In this document: positions 10,886 to 21,608 of the stretch, in pieces | Numbering within the stretch: the first letter of the stretch is position 1 | Layout: every line of letters begins with the position of its first letter | Assembly (NCBI RefSeq): GCF_004664715.2 | Contig: NC_051074.1 | Location: 19,159,558-19,223,557 of the forward strand | Source: Peromyscus leucopus | Taxonomy: Eukaryota; Chordata; Mammalia; Rodentia; Cricetidae | Reading direction: 5' to 3' | DNA length: 64,000 nucleotides | Position numbers and translations under genes: made by a program | The notes under the pieces: generated by a model | Databases searched by the model: none | What the model was told of the DNA's origin: nothing | The model's input: only the letters and a program-made list of their open reading frames with translations

Positions 10886-11470
10886 TAAATAATATGTATT
10901 ATGTGGAAAAAATGTAAAAGCTTCTGTTGATTGACTTTTCCTGGGGAGACATGAACAAATGTCCATTTACCCAAGTTGGGTACCAATGACAGGGCAAAGA
11001 AAGCAGCCACCCTAGTTTAACTTAGTGAACAAGGGGACACTGAGGTGACTCACAGGAGCATGAGGTTATTTGTAGGAGTATGAATGATTCCAAGGCAACT
11101 GCATCATCAAAAAGCTGAGCGCAGCAAGGGGGCACATCATGAGAGCTGCATCTCTAGAGATCCCTGCACAACTTGAGGAAACTTGACTACTCTGCTGGTG
11201 ACAGTCTCGTCTCCCCAGGAATTGTACAGTTTATATCCGTAGGAGCATCATCTGTGAATCTCATAAATTTCAGGAGCTTCCTGAGACTTCTGAATTTACT
11301 TGTTTACCAGGTGTTAAAGAGACTCCCGCCAGGAGGAAGTGTTTGAATCCAAAGGAAACAGCTACACAGTAGCTTAGCAGATGACAAAGAATTTTAAAAA
11401 GCTTCAGAAACTGGAAGTGATGACAGCAGGATTACAGGATGCAAGGTCAACACAAAAGAGTCTTTCTTTG
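10886..11470. other. No recognised feature
   Basis: Single-copy-looking sequence between two SINEs. No coding or repeat signature recognised. Confidence 0.5.
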
Positions 11471-11477
11471 TTTTCTT

Positions 11478-11580
11478 TTCTTTCTTTTTTCTTTTTTTAA
11501 AAAATTTTTCTGTGTAACAGCCCTGCTGTCCTGGAACTCGCTTTGTAGACCAGGCTAGTCTCAAACTCACAGAGATTCAC
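11478..11580 (-). mobile_element. Truncated B1 SINE
   Basis: T/C-rich lead, then 'gctgtcctggaactcgcttt', 'gtagaccaggctagtctcaa' and 'actcacagagattcac'. This covers only the 3' half of B1 in antisense, and the rest is absent. Confidence 0.8.
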
Positions 11581-11631
11581 TTTTCTGTATACAATTAATA
11601 CACAGTGAAATTTGCATCTAAAACACAATAG

Positions 11632-11702
11632 TGGGCAGGCTAGATGGCTCAGCAGGTGAAAGTGCTTGTGAGGCTGGTTTTGATCTCTAGAGCTTTGTAA
11701 AA
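11632..11702 (+). mobile_element. B2-like head fragment
   Basis: 'gtgggcaggctagatggctc' and 'agcaggtgaaagtgcttgtg' match the first part of a B2/B4 head. It is short and diverged. Confidence 0.5.
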
Positions 11703-11812
11703 ATGTGTAATGATAGAGTTTCCTTTTATTTATTTTAATTTGTAATTTTGTAAACTTTATTATAAAAAACCTTCAAATACATGAAGCATCACATTTCTTC
11801 TCCTCCTCCTTC

Positions 11813-11958
11813 TTAAGATTTATCCCTGCATCAGATGAGGGCACCAGATCTCATTACAGACGGTTGTGAGCCCCCATGTGGTTGCTGGGAATTGAACTCA
11901 GGACTTCTGGAAGAACAGCCAATCCTCTTAACCTCTGAGTCATCTCTCCAGCCCCCAC
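11813..11958 (-). mobile_element. B2 SINE (partial)
   Basis: An antisense B2: 'gagggcaccagatctcatta', 'catgtggttgctgggaattg', 'ctcaggacttctggaagaac', ending 'gagtcatctctccagccccc', the reverse of the B2 start. Confidence 0.93.
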
Positions 11959-12402
11959 ATTTCTTTTTAATCAATAAACATCTTGAAAGGACAGGAGGAC
12001 CATCTCAAAGACTGTCCTTTTGTCCACACACCTTCTTTGCATCTACTGATGATTCTTGTATGTCACGTTATTACTGTGTTGTTTGCCTGCTGGACTGATG
12101 TCAGTGACATGTTCTGCTGCACTAATTGGGAACAGCTTGGCATGATACAGCTCTTTTTCTGCAGATGTAATGGATGATGTTCCTTCTTTCTGCTCTTTTG
12201 GAAATTGTGATAGTCATGAGACCTATGGCTGATCTGAAAGATGGTGCTTCTGATTGGAGAGACTAAATTTCCTGTTGTTAAGGAACTGAGGGAATTTCTT
12301 AGGGAACTGAGAAATTAAATGAAAGAAGTGAACAGTATTTAAACATGATGCTGTGGACAGCTTGTTAGGATTGTATAGGTTTTTATCTGGGAAGTAGTGT
12401 TT

Positions 12403-12942
12403 TGTAGAAAATTATTTTAAGATGTGTTAATTTGTTTATGCTGTGGAACAAATGTTCCACATTTGTTTAATGGTGTAAAGATGTGTTGCCTTATTTTATG
12501 TTGCATTTGTTTAACTCTGTAAAGCTGCGTTACTTTGCCTGTCTAAAACACCTGATGGTCTAATAAAGAGCTGAATGACCAATAGTGAGGTAGGAGCAAG
12601 GATAGGCAGGATTGGCAGGCAGAGAGAATATATGTAAGGAGAAATCTGGGAGGAAAAGGAAGGAATGAGAGAGGGGAGGAGGATGCTAGAAGCCAGCCAC
12701 CCAGTCACTCAGCCAGTCACAGAGTAAAAAGGAAAAAAAAGATATACAGAAGTAAGAGAATGGGAAAAGCCCAGAGGCAAAAGGTAGATGAGATAAATTA
12801 AAGTTAAGAAAAGCTGGCAAGAAACAAACCAAGCTAAGGCCGGGCATTTATAATTAAGAACAAGCTCTGTGTGTGATTATTTGGGAGCTGGATGGTGGGC
12901 ACCCAAAGAGAAAAAAGAGCAAAGACAACCAATGACAGCAGT
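12403..12942 (+). mobile_element. Solo LTR, ERV2/ERVK class (RMER-type)
   Basis: Starts TGTAGAAAATTATTTTAAGA. It contains 'gtctaataaagagctgaatg' (polyadenylation-like signal), 'agccagccacccagtcactc' and 'ctaaggccgggcatttataa', a set of blocks I know from a common murid/cricetid solo LTR. The 3' edge is approximate. The flanks 'agtgtt' and 'agtgat' may be a decayed 6-bp duplication. A diverged relative is at 35298-35675. Confidence 0.75.
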
Positions 12943-13784
12943 GATTCCTTAATGCAAGTGTGAAAGCTTCCATGATGCCACTGCATCTTTGATTTTGTTC
13001 CAGGGGGTCCAGATCTGTATTTATTCCGCTATTCTCACTTTGACTTTCTGTTATTCGTCTTCTAAGTTATCAGTATCTGTCACTTTTCCTTGTCTATCTT
13101 GGGTATCCTTAGTTATGGCATGATGTCATAGATTCCCTTTTCTGAGGGTTGAGTTTCATTCCTATGGAATGTTGGGCTTACCAATCAATTATTCCTAAAA
13201 TGTTTTCCTCTACCTATGTGGTACTTATTTTATTGCTGACATTGTATTTACTCTGATATCAGCAAGCACTTGTTCCCTATTTGCCAGAGTAAACTTCTGG
13301 AGTTTGAATTGAACTTTGAGTGCCACTGTTCATTATTCCTTTTCTTTATGATAAACCTTTTTTCAGTTGAGTCAGCAACACTTCCTAACCCTATTCTCTA
13401 TTTCTTGGGCTGAGTCAGTGGTATTTCCTGATCCTAGTCTCTACAACATGTTTTGTTCTTCAGGATGAGTTACCCATCTACTTTTGCTGTGGATGTGCAA
13501 ATATGTATCTATGCTCACATGTCCTCACTCACTCTTACTTGTTGATATCACTAAGTAACAAGGTAATTCCCAGGAATGACCCCCTTCTCTATTACACTTT
13601 GTGGTAGGTCAAGGAGAAAACCTCTACTCTTTGTTATCCCTTTTACCTCCTGCTTCATGCTAAAGTTCTCAGGTTACATTCCATCTACTTTTCCTATTAT
13701 GTTATTGTCATAGATCTTAGTACTTCCCAGAGTAGCAGGTAAGTTTTTATTCAGTGTCTTGCCACACCTTGATCTCTACAGGAA
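12943..13784. other. No recognised feature
   Basis: AT-rich sequence without an identifiable repeat. It could include more distal L1 3' UTR, but I could not align it by eye. Confidence 0.4.
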
Positions 13785-13975
13785 ATAAAAATCCTCCTTT
13801 TATTAAATTCTCCCTTCTCTTCCTACCCTCCAAACTCTATGTACCCCTCCTTGCTTTCCTTCAAGTTCATGGCCTCTTTTTCATTAATTGTTATTGCATG
13901 TATACATGTATAAGCATATAGATATGTATTCCTAAATATGACCTGTTCAGTCTATATAATGCTGTGTGTCTGTAT

Positions 13976-15265
13976 TGTGGGAGCCCACAGAGGTTTCTTA
14001 GTGAGATCTGAGCTTGCTTTACCAGCAGGGCTACATAAAAGGATGATTGGACCATGGGCCTGGGTACCAGGTGTCTTGTATAAAAATAAAAGCTTTATGT
14101 AGAAATGGAGAACTTTTTTTTTTCTCAAGCTCAAGATGTGGTTTAAAAAATTTATAAAGAAAAGGGGGAGTTAATATTTCTCAGTTTATTTAATTTAATT
14201 TTTTTCTTGTTTCTTGAGTGGATTAATGTTAACTTGTGTTAATGTACCCTATGTTTTGTATAGTTCTATTAAGAAATTGCTTTTGGATGCTTGCTAAAGT
14301 TTTTAAAGTGTTAATGGTTATGTTGAGAGTATTGTCTTTGGACGTAGGTTTGTAGGAATTATAACTGTGTATAGTACTATTTATGTTGAAGTTATTATGT
14401 TAACCTGTAGATATTGATGCACCATGGTTTGTTGAAGCTAAGGGAGTATTTAAGTTTTATGCAGATGCATCAGAAGTTTATCCTATGTTTTGTTAGCAAA
14501 AAATGCAAATGGTTCTATTAAGAGATTGCTTTAGAGTGTACTAAAGTTTTTAAAGTGTTAATGGTTTTATTAAGAGTTTGCTTTTGGATGTAAGTCTGGG
14601 AGAATTGTAATTATGTATAGTAATATTTATGTTTGAATTATGTTAACCCATTAATGTTTGATGAACCTAAGGGAGTCTTTAAGTTTGATGCAGTTGCATC
14701 CAGAGTTTGATTTATTTGATGCAGTTACATCACGAGTTTATTGATTTAAAAAAGGGCTTGGTGCAGCTAAGACTACATCTTAGACTCACTCAAAAAGGAT
14801 ATTCCATCTTTATCATCCTCTATTCCTTCACTGGGAGGTGTAGCAGCAATTGGGATTGATGTGGTTGTTACAGCTATTTGCAAGCTCTTTAAGGGGAGCT
14901 TTTTTAAATATTAAGAAGAGGGACCTGTGGGATCCTACAGAGGTTTTCTAGTGAGATCTGAGCTTGCTTTGCTAGCAAGGCTGCATAAGAGGATGATTGG
15001 ACCACAGGCCTTGGGTACCATGTGTTTGAAAGGGTCTACCCTTGGTTGTATCTAGCAAGGGGGAGATCTTTTGCCTCACCCCTTGGCATGGTTATTAAAA
15101 AGCCATTTGGAATAAAGTTCTAGGCTAGTAGATAAGGATCTAGACCCTTCCAAAGCTATCCTGTGCTTCTGACTTTTTCTCTCCCCTCTATCCTTCTATC
15201 TGAATATCTCATCCCTCACTCCGCAAGAGTAACCTGGGGGAAAAGGTAGGGGCTGCTCTCCCACA
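13976..15265 (+). mobile_element. Internally deleted ERV with perfect 6-bp target duplication
   Basis: A 5' LTR fragment starts TGTGGGAGCC at 13976 and matches the 3' LTR for about 110 bases with roughly 12% difference. A purine-rich tract ('attaagaagagggacc') precedes the full 340-bp 3' LTR at 14926-15265, which starts TGTGGGATCC and ends in CA. CTGTAT occurs at 13970-13975 and 15266-15271. The internal 840 bases keep only the 3' part of the provirus: no gag or pol motif is seen, and there is a tandem duplication. A short open frame ends at a TAA directly before the purine tract. The LTR divergence suggests an old insertion. Confidence 0.88.
14245..14695 (+). repeat. Tandem duplication (about 230 bp units) inside the ERV
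   Basis: Unit 1 (about 14245-14475) and unit 2 (about 14476-14695) share 'ctatgttttgt', 'gttctattaag', 'taaagtttttaaagtgttaa' and 'aagggagt.tttaagttt' in the same order, at clearly less than 90% identity. Confidence 0.75.
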
Positions 15266-15430
15266 CTGTATGTCTTTAGAGTTGAACATTTAGCACTGGA
15301 CAACCAATTGATTTTCTCCTCCCTAGGAAGGGCCACCCCTCCTGCTCCCAGCTTTCCCAGTTTTCACTAGACAGAGACAAGCCCACAAGGCCTTGACCCT
15401 ACACAAAGAACTTCTCTTTTTACTGCTTGC

Positions 15431-16477
15431 ACTTATTTACCTTTGCCTAGGTCAGTATTGAATTTTCTTTATTGATGCTTTCTACAGCTTGTAGAAAAGT
15501 TCAAGCACATCTCCTTAGTTCAATATTGACAATACTATCTTTATACTTCACTTTCCTTGTTGCTATTATTTTCAAAAAAATGATTAGTAGGAAGAATCAT
15601 CTGCAAAGCATCTGTATTTTCAGAAAAACAAATATGCCTTTTTATTGTGTAAAATCAGTTTTTTATCTCTCCTAGCAATAAAACAAAATAAATAAATCTG
15701 TCATTTTATGTTTTTCATATTCAAATTTTCTTCTGAGAATATTTTGAATATTTAATTGCATAGCACAAACTTTATCATTTTTATATCTTTCATATGGTTT
15801 ACCTAAATATAATCTTAAATGCTTGTTGTTGTTGTTTTAATAGAAAAGAACCTTAAAACACAATAAATAATTCTAAGGACACAGTTGCATGTGCTAAACC
15901 CATTAACCACCAGGTGTCACTCTTGCTTCAGGCTTAGCCCAAAATGGAAAAGAAAGACCAATGCTGGTCTTCACATGATGAAACATCTTTATCAGCAGGG
16001 AAGATTTATATCTTGTAATTAAGCAATAAGACATAAAATGGAATTCATTTTGATAGTAGGAAAGCAAAAACTCCTGCTTGATTAGCTCTAATTATAAAAA
16101 GATATGGTAATTGTCTAAAACATGGGTTGTCAAGAATGAAGGAATTATTGCATGGAACTTACCATGTTGCTAATAATATCCTGGCTTTATTAAATGCCCA
16201 CACACAGTGGTTGCTTCATAACTTTAATTTATAGCATTCTATTTATGATAAAAATTTGAAGTATTGCTTTCTCATCAGTTTTGTCAGAACTGATAAAATT
16301 AAAGGTAAGTAAACATAAATTAGAAATTGTAAATCCCTTTAAATTTTCCTACAAAACAAAAACAAGTGTTAACTTTTTTAGTTTACATTTTCTCAATCAT
16401 ATATAAGGCAATAGTGTTTATAATACTATTCAAAAAATAGCTTAAGGATTTTTACTTGAAATACTTAGTATGACAAA
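15431..16477. other. AT-rich, repeat-poor interval
   Basis: No SINE, LTR or L1 signature recognised. The 67-residue frame at 15472-15675 has no family features. Confidence 0.5.
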
Positions 16478-16492
16478 TTGAATTTCAATTTT

Positions 16493-16656
16493 TTTTTTTT
16501 TTTTTTTTGGTTTTTCGAGACAGGGTTTCTCTGTGTAGCTTTGTGCCTTTCCTGGAGCTCACTTGGTAGCCCAGGCTGGCCTCAAACTCACAGAGATCCA
16601 CCTGGCTCTGCCTCCCGAGTGCTGGAATTAAAGGCGTGCACCACCAACGCCCGGCC
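16493..16656 (-). mobile_element. B1 SINE, young, with target duplication
   Basis: A complete antisense B1: T-run, 'ggtttttcgagacagggttt', 'cctttcctggagctcacttg', ending 'cgcccggc'. 'tgaatttcaatttt' occurs before (from 16479) and after (16657-16670). The 'ctaccaagtgagctccagg' type body is shared with four other B1s here. Confidence 0.95.
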
Positions 16657-16980
16657 TGAATTTCAATTTTAATTCCTAGCTCTTATTGAGTACTTACCAG
16701 ACTCCACCTGCTGCTTCAAATACTTCCATATGTCATAGTTAACCAGTTCTTTCTGAGAAATGTGAGTTCCTAGCATTTATGCTTTAGAAAAATGGAGTCT
16801 TAGGACTCCAACTATGCTAGTTATAGTTTTCCACAACGTAAAGTGCTGCACCATCCTATAAACATCTATACACCAAGTAAATTTTGCAAAAATTGTAAAG
16901 ACCAAGCATCCATAGAATATACAGTCATTTAGCAATTTTAGAATAGTTTTGCAAAGTTGGTTATAAATCAAAACGTTCCA

Positions 16981-17654
16981 TGTTGCTTGAATTTCTTTTT
17001 TTTTTTTTTTTTTTTTTTGGTTTTTCGAGACAGGGTTTCTCTGTGTAGCTTTGCGCCTCTCCTGGAACTCACTTGGTAGTCCAGGCTGGCCTCGAACTCA
17101 CAGAGATCCGCCTGCCTCTGCCTCCCGAGTGCTGGGATTAAAGGCGTGCGCCACCACCGCCCGGCTGTTGCTTGAATTTCTAAAGGTCTTTTAATAAAAA
17201 CCCAGTGCCCAATATTGGCATAAATGGTGAAAGATCAGAGAGACAAAGGAACAAGCCACTGACACATTTCACCTTGTCAACTCCATGAGTCCTCTGACTG
17301 AAATCCTTTGAGTCCTCACCCAAAAGGCTCCAGCTGAAAAAGCCTTTAGTTCCTGTCTTCTCATGCCTTGTATACTTTTCTCTGCCTAGCCATTAAAGGC
17401 ATGTGTGCTTCCCAAATAGCGATTAAAGATGTGTGCCACCACTGCCTGGCTCTGTTTCTCTCCTAGACTGAGTCAGTCTCATGTAATCCAGGGTGGCTTT
17501 GAACTCACAGAGATCCAGATGAATATCTGCCTCCCAAGTGCTATGATTAAAGGTATGTGCCACCACTGCCTGGCCTTTATGTTTAATCTAGTGACTTGTT
17601 CTGTCCTCTGATCTTCAGGTAAATTTTATTACAGTACACAATATATCACCACAT
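16981..17654 (-). repeat. 3' LTR of the gag-bearing ERV, with B1-derived sequence in U3
   Basis: The plus-strand start is TGTTGCTTGA and the other edge is 'atatcaccaca' (minus TGTGGTGATAT). The segment 17395-17580 reads as antisense B1-like sequence ('attaaaggcatgtgtgcttc', 'ccaccactgcctggc', 'gaactcacagagatcc') and belongs to the LTR itself: a related LTR at 45090-45408 has the same arrangement. The true LTR length without the later B1 insert is about 490 bp. Confidence 0.8.
16997..17165 (-). mobile_element. B1 SINE inserted in the LTR
   Basis: A complete antisense B1 with a perfect 16-bp duplication 'tgttgcttgaatttct' at 16981-16996 and 17166-17181. Since the duplicated site is the LTR terminus, the B1 post-dates the ERV. 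Confidence 0.97.
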
Positions 17655-17675
17655 TTCCCCTTTTTTGTCTAAAAT
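17655..17675 (-). other. Polypurine tract (plus-strand priming site)
   Basis: Plus-strand 'tttccccttttttgtct', that is, an A/G run on the minus strand immediately before the LTR start TGTGGTG. The same tract occurs at 50-66 in the first ERV. Confidence 0.8.
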
Positions 17676-17689
17676 AATAAAAGGTTATA

Positions 17690-18450
17690 ACTAATGTAAG
17701 AAAAATCTGTATACAATAAGTACAATAAGTTTATATAATATATACAGTCAAGAATTACATTAACAATGTCTATTCCATTAACATTTGACAGATTTAGAGA
17801 AAATACTCCATTATTTATCCTATTTTGGTGAGTCCAAAGTGTGGCACCTAATTCACTTTCTATCCTAACTTGTATTACCAACCCAAAACTATCTTTTGAT
17901 GTCTATCAAACTTACACACTTTACACTTCTTTAATGAGTTTCTTTTCTGAGTTTGTTTAACAAGGAAAACTATAATTACCTAATGTTCAACTCACTCAGA
18001 GACCTGAGAAGGAAATAATATTAACTGAGTAAGCAGGAAGTGCAAATAACCAACTTCCAAAAAATATGAGAAATGACAGAAACAGCTAGCTGCCTGGGCA
18101 ATCATTTGAGGTTCCTCTGCAACGTTGGGGCATCCATCTATGGCTTATAGGCCTAGCATATCTTACAGACTTATTGGTGAAGCAGGATTTTCTGAAGGGC
18201 CTTCCTACCTTATCTTGGCAAGGTGCAGCAGTCCTTTCTTTTGTGCCCTGCTTGTCCATTTGGACAGCATACTGTCAGCAGTTGAGGCAAGGGCACTTTT
18301 TTGCCCAGTGGCTAATTTTTGCCACAAAGAAAGTAAACTTCATAAGGAGTTTCTTCAATGCCTATTTTCTCTGAAGTAGACTGGTGCTGCCAAGAGCTGA
18401 CATGTTATAAAAAAAAATCTGTTATTAAAACATCTTAAATGCCATATTCT
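17690..18450 (-). repeat. ERV 3' internal segment shared with 65-840
   Basis: Shares collinear blocks with the first ERV: 'acctgagaaggaa', 'ttatcttggcaaggtgca' versus 'ccctgtcttggcagagtaca', 'gaggcaagggcactttttt' versus 'aaggcaagggcagttcttt', and 'tttgcccagtggc' versus 'tttgcccagtaggc'. It is noncoding in all frames and resembles an untranslated or env-deleted 3' region. Confidence 0.7.
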
Positions 18451-19338
18451 GTAGATCTCTGAAGTATTTGAAGATGACCCGTCTATCTAAAATATATCTG
18501 TTTGACCTTGAAAACATACCTAATCTGACAAGTTCCATTGTAATAGGTGACAAATTACTAACCTGCATTTCTTTATTATTCTAAATAGTTTGTAGTAATA
18601 ACTTTCAAGAACTAGAAAATTCCATTACATTGTTAAGTGAGTTGTATAGGTATAATACCTTGAACAAGATTAAAAATGTATTTTCAGTGTGTTCTAACAA
18701 AAACAATCTCAAATTTGTATCAATATACAAAATTTGTATACAATATACAAAAATCCAATCCAATGTAATGTATTTGAAACTAGTAGTTGCTTTTTAAAAG
18801 TAGACTCAGTAATCTACCTTTTTATCTTATCATATCCATATCCTCCCTTTTTTGTTTTGGGGGTAGATTCAATAATTTATCCTTTTGTCTTATTTCTATA
18901 TAATACATTTCTATATCATACCCCCTTTCTTCTTTTAGAAAGAGATTGACTATGACCAACAACAATTTTTAACCAACCCCTAAACAAAAACAAACATTCA
19001 TAATCCATTTTTTGGGAACATGAGTGTAGTTTTCTAGGCTACTTCCTACTGATTGAGGGTGCTGGTAGTCTTATGGGGACACAAAATTTAGGATTATGGT
19101 CAAGTCCTGATTGGAGTAGTCTGTGAGGCTGTATCATTTCAGCTAGCCATTTCAATATTGTTCTGAACAGTTTATAGTCCAAAGCCAATCTTTGGGTGAT
19201 GTTTTTGAGCTTGGTGGTGTTATCATCATCATCCTGATGGAATCGCCATTGTGGGGTCCCATCATCTTTTTGGAGACTTCAAAGATTTCATTGGGTCAGA
19301 TTATTCCTTTTTTTTGGGTAATTTTTTTCCAGGTAGTT

Positions 19339-19361
19339 CTCTCTTCTTCTTCTTCTTCTTC
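19339..19361. repeat. (TTC)n short microsatellite
   Basis: Seven TTC units ('cttcttcttcttcttcttc') in the ERV 3' internal region. Confidence 0.85.
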
Positions 19362-19639
19362 GGATGTTTATTTTTCCAAAGGTCTTTAAATTCCTCAAGA
19401 TGGTTGTTTTTATTTTCCTAAGAAAACAAAAACAAAACTCTTTCCCAACCCTAACTTTGGGGAGTTTCCAAATCTAATCTCTATCGATTTTGTTTTATGG
19501 TTTCTCCACATTTTTTGTTCTCTCTTTTGTAGTTGTTCTATCATCCAGAGCAGTATGGTTTTTTGTATAATAGGTATTAGGTTCTTTAATTGCTCTGTAA
19601 AGGAGTTTCTTCCATGATAATAGGAAAGGACTGAATGGA

Positions 19640-20830
19640 ATTTGACATGGGGGCCTGTGAGGGGCCCCTCAGGGAGTTTACTGATGGTGAAAGATTATCT
19701 TGACTGTCCCTTGTTGATCTACATTCATTAGTCCAGTGTCGGCCTTTCCTACACTTTCTGCATAATCCAGAATGGAGTGGTATTCTATTGTGATTATTCC
19801 TGGCAAGAACATTGTTTCTAGAAGTGTCCTATTTACAGTCCTTTTTTAGATGACCTTGTTTATCACAATTGAAACGTTTGACATTATTGTTTTTCTTCAA
19901 ACCTCTGGAAATCACCTCTCCTATCCAAGGATCATCATGATCATGAGATTCAATATTTATTATATCTCAGATCCATTCCTCCAAGGGTGCTGATCTTACC
20001 TTTAATGGCCTATTACCCTTTTGCATTGTGCAATAACATTTTAAAAAGCCAGAGATTCAATTATCTGTCTAGCTTCTGAATTTGGTATCATTCTATTCAT
20101 TGCTGAAGTCAACCTTTGTAAGAAATCAGTAAAGGTTTCTAGGGGGCCCTGTATAACTTTAGTAAATGACTCAGTTTTCTTTCCTACTTCTTCAATTCTG
20201 TCCCAAGCATTCAAGGCTGCCATGTGGCATAAATTTAGGGTGTTGTCATCATATAAAGATTGCCTTTGTGAGTCAGCATGATCACCTTCTCCAAGAAACT
20301 GATCTTTGAACATTTCTATACCTCTAGTTCTACTTTGTTGTTCAATGGTCTTAGCCTCATCCTTCCACCAGGTCCTCCATTGCAATTGGGGACCAGCCTC
20401 TAAGTAACCAAATCTCTCCAGTCTTGAGGGATAATTCAATTACAAGTTGACCATGAGTTTAACATCAGTTTCACGAAAGACAAGTGGATACCATATGGGA
20501 CTAATGCTTCTTTGAATCTCCTAAAATTTATCATTTGCATAGGAGTCCAGTCAGCTCTTATACAGCTTTGAGGATACCTATCATCTGTAAGTTCCTGTAA
20601 GGTTGCTGGATTGAGTAAGGTTGACTGTTTGAAAGTCTTAGCCTATTTCTCTCTAACTTTATAAGACAATGTTGAGATTGGTTCTCCTTTAAATTCTTCT
20701 GTCTGGGTCTGAATATCTTTATGATCTGTTTCAACAGGTTTTTCTAAAACTTTTACATTGGCACTCATATTAACCAACTTTTTAATGATAAAACAAATGA
20801 TCAAACAAGTATTATTTATAATTGACATTA
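19640..20830 (-). pseudogene. gag: Broken retroviral gag (capsid and nucleocapsid)
   Basis: Gag is the structural polyprotein of the virus particle. The longest piece (20041-20439, 132 residues) has capsid features, including the major homology region at residues about 97-116 ('QGPLETFTDFLQRL'). Downstream are two CCHC zinc knuckles. Knuckle 2 (19721-19762) keeps C-X2-C-X4-H-X4-C. In knuckle 1 (19835-19876) the first cysteine codon is CGT (Arg). The capsid piece ends at a stop, the knuckles lie in a different frame from it, and a stop separates the two knuckles. A matrix-side fragment is at 20643-20828. It is betaretrovirus/IAP-like in style and certainly nonfunctional. Confidence 0.85.
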
Positions 20831-21497
20831 CATAAATCCCATCAACATTATCCTCTCATTTAATTGTTCCATTTTCAGACTGCCTAATGTGTTATCAAAC
20901 AGAGACCAAACATTATATTAATGTTTCCCATCTTTGAGTGTGTGTGGGGGGAAAACCTCTCTTTTAATTGATTCCTCCCTTTAAGAAATCCCAATTGACT
21001 CACAAATCTGCTGACAGTGACAATTCAGATGACAGTGTGGCAGTGTGGAGGGGGCCCAGAGAAAGCCAAAAGGAAGAAACTAGAGAGCCAGCTGTCTTCA
21101 TGGGGAATGTGCAAAAGGCAGCTAATTCTGGCATGTTTAGAGCCTGAGCCACCCATGTCACTGGAAGACGAGGTCTCCCATAGTACAAAGGAAATGATTG
21201 GAGGCTGTTGTGTTTACTCAGACGAGAGAAAGCCAAAACCCACCTGGAGAGGAAAGAAGCAAAAGATCCAGTGTCTACACGGGGCAAGTGTGCAAAAGTG
21301 GCCAACTCCCGTGGTTTTTGGAGCCCAAAAACCTATGGAGTTTGCTGTAAAGACGCTGCAACAAAAACTTAGCCATCAGGTTAGGGACTCTGGTTCAGGC
21401 AAGGTGGAGATTCCAGCCACATGTAGCTGTGGCCTGAACCTGTGGTTTTTTGTTTTTTTTTTTTTTAAATTCTTGCCCCAGAAGTTGGATGCCAAAT
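20831..21497 (-). other. ERV 5' leader and gag start region (decayed)
   Basis: Lies between the truncated 5' LTR and the recognisable gag. A plus-strand open frame of 165 codons (21017-21514) crosses it but runs antisense to the provirus and has no known domain, so I treat it as chance. Candidate primer-binding sequence: minus 'tggcatccaacttctggggc' at about 21474-21493, comparable with a lysine tRNA site but with several changes. Confidence 0.55.
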
Positions 21498-21608
21498 GTT
21501 GCTCACATTTCTAAAGGACATTTAATAAAAACCTGGTGCCCAATATTGGGGTAAATGATGAAAGATCAGAGAGACAAAGCAACAAGCCACTGCCACGTTT
21601 CAGTTCCA

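Larger units (their letters stand above)
13785..15430 (-). mobile_element. L1 (Lx-like) 3' UTR split by an ERV insertion
   Basis: 13785-13975 ('aagttcatggcctctttttc', 'attaattgttattgcatgta', 'tcctaaatatgacctgttca') and 15272-15430 ('gcactggacaaccaattgat', 'cctgctcccagctttcccag', 'caaggccttgaccctacaca') are consecutive parts of a rodent L1 3' UTR in antisense. They are interrupted by the ERV at 13976-15265, and removing it leaves one continuous L1 segment. Confidence 0.8.
16981..21602 (-). mobile_element. ERV (class II) with gag remnants, pol absent, 6-bp duplication
   Basis: A minus-strand provirus. The 3' LTR covers 16981-17654 (with a B1 insert) and is preceded by a polypurine tract at 17655-17675 (minus AAAAAAGGGGAAA). 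The 5' LTR is only about 105 bp (about 21498-21602), homologous to the opposite end of the 3' LTR. The primer site just inside it (about 21470-21497) is a decayed lysine-type sequence. GTTCCA flanks both ends (16975-16980 and 21603-21608). Between them are gag remnants (19640-20830) and a 3' internal region (17690-19640). No reverse-transcriptase motif is visible, so this was a pol-deleted copy. Confidence 0.85.

Noticed and set aside
15910..15925. CTCF-like word 'ccaccaggtgtcact'
   Set aside because: One key position differs from the core motif, and a single short match in 64 kb is expected by chance.
21017..21514. 165-codon plus-strand open frame
   Set aside because: Runs antisense through the leader of the minus-strand ERV and ends in its truncated LTR. 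No recognisable protein features.
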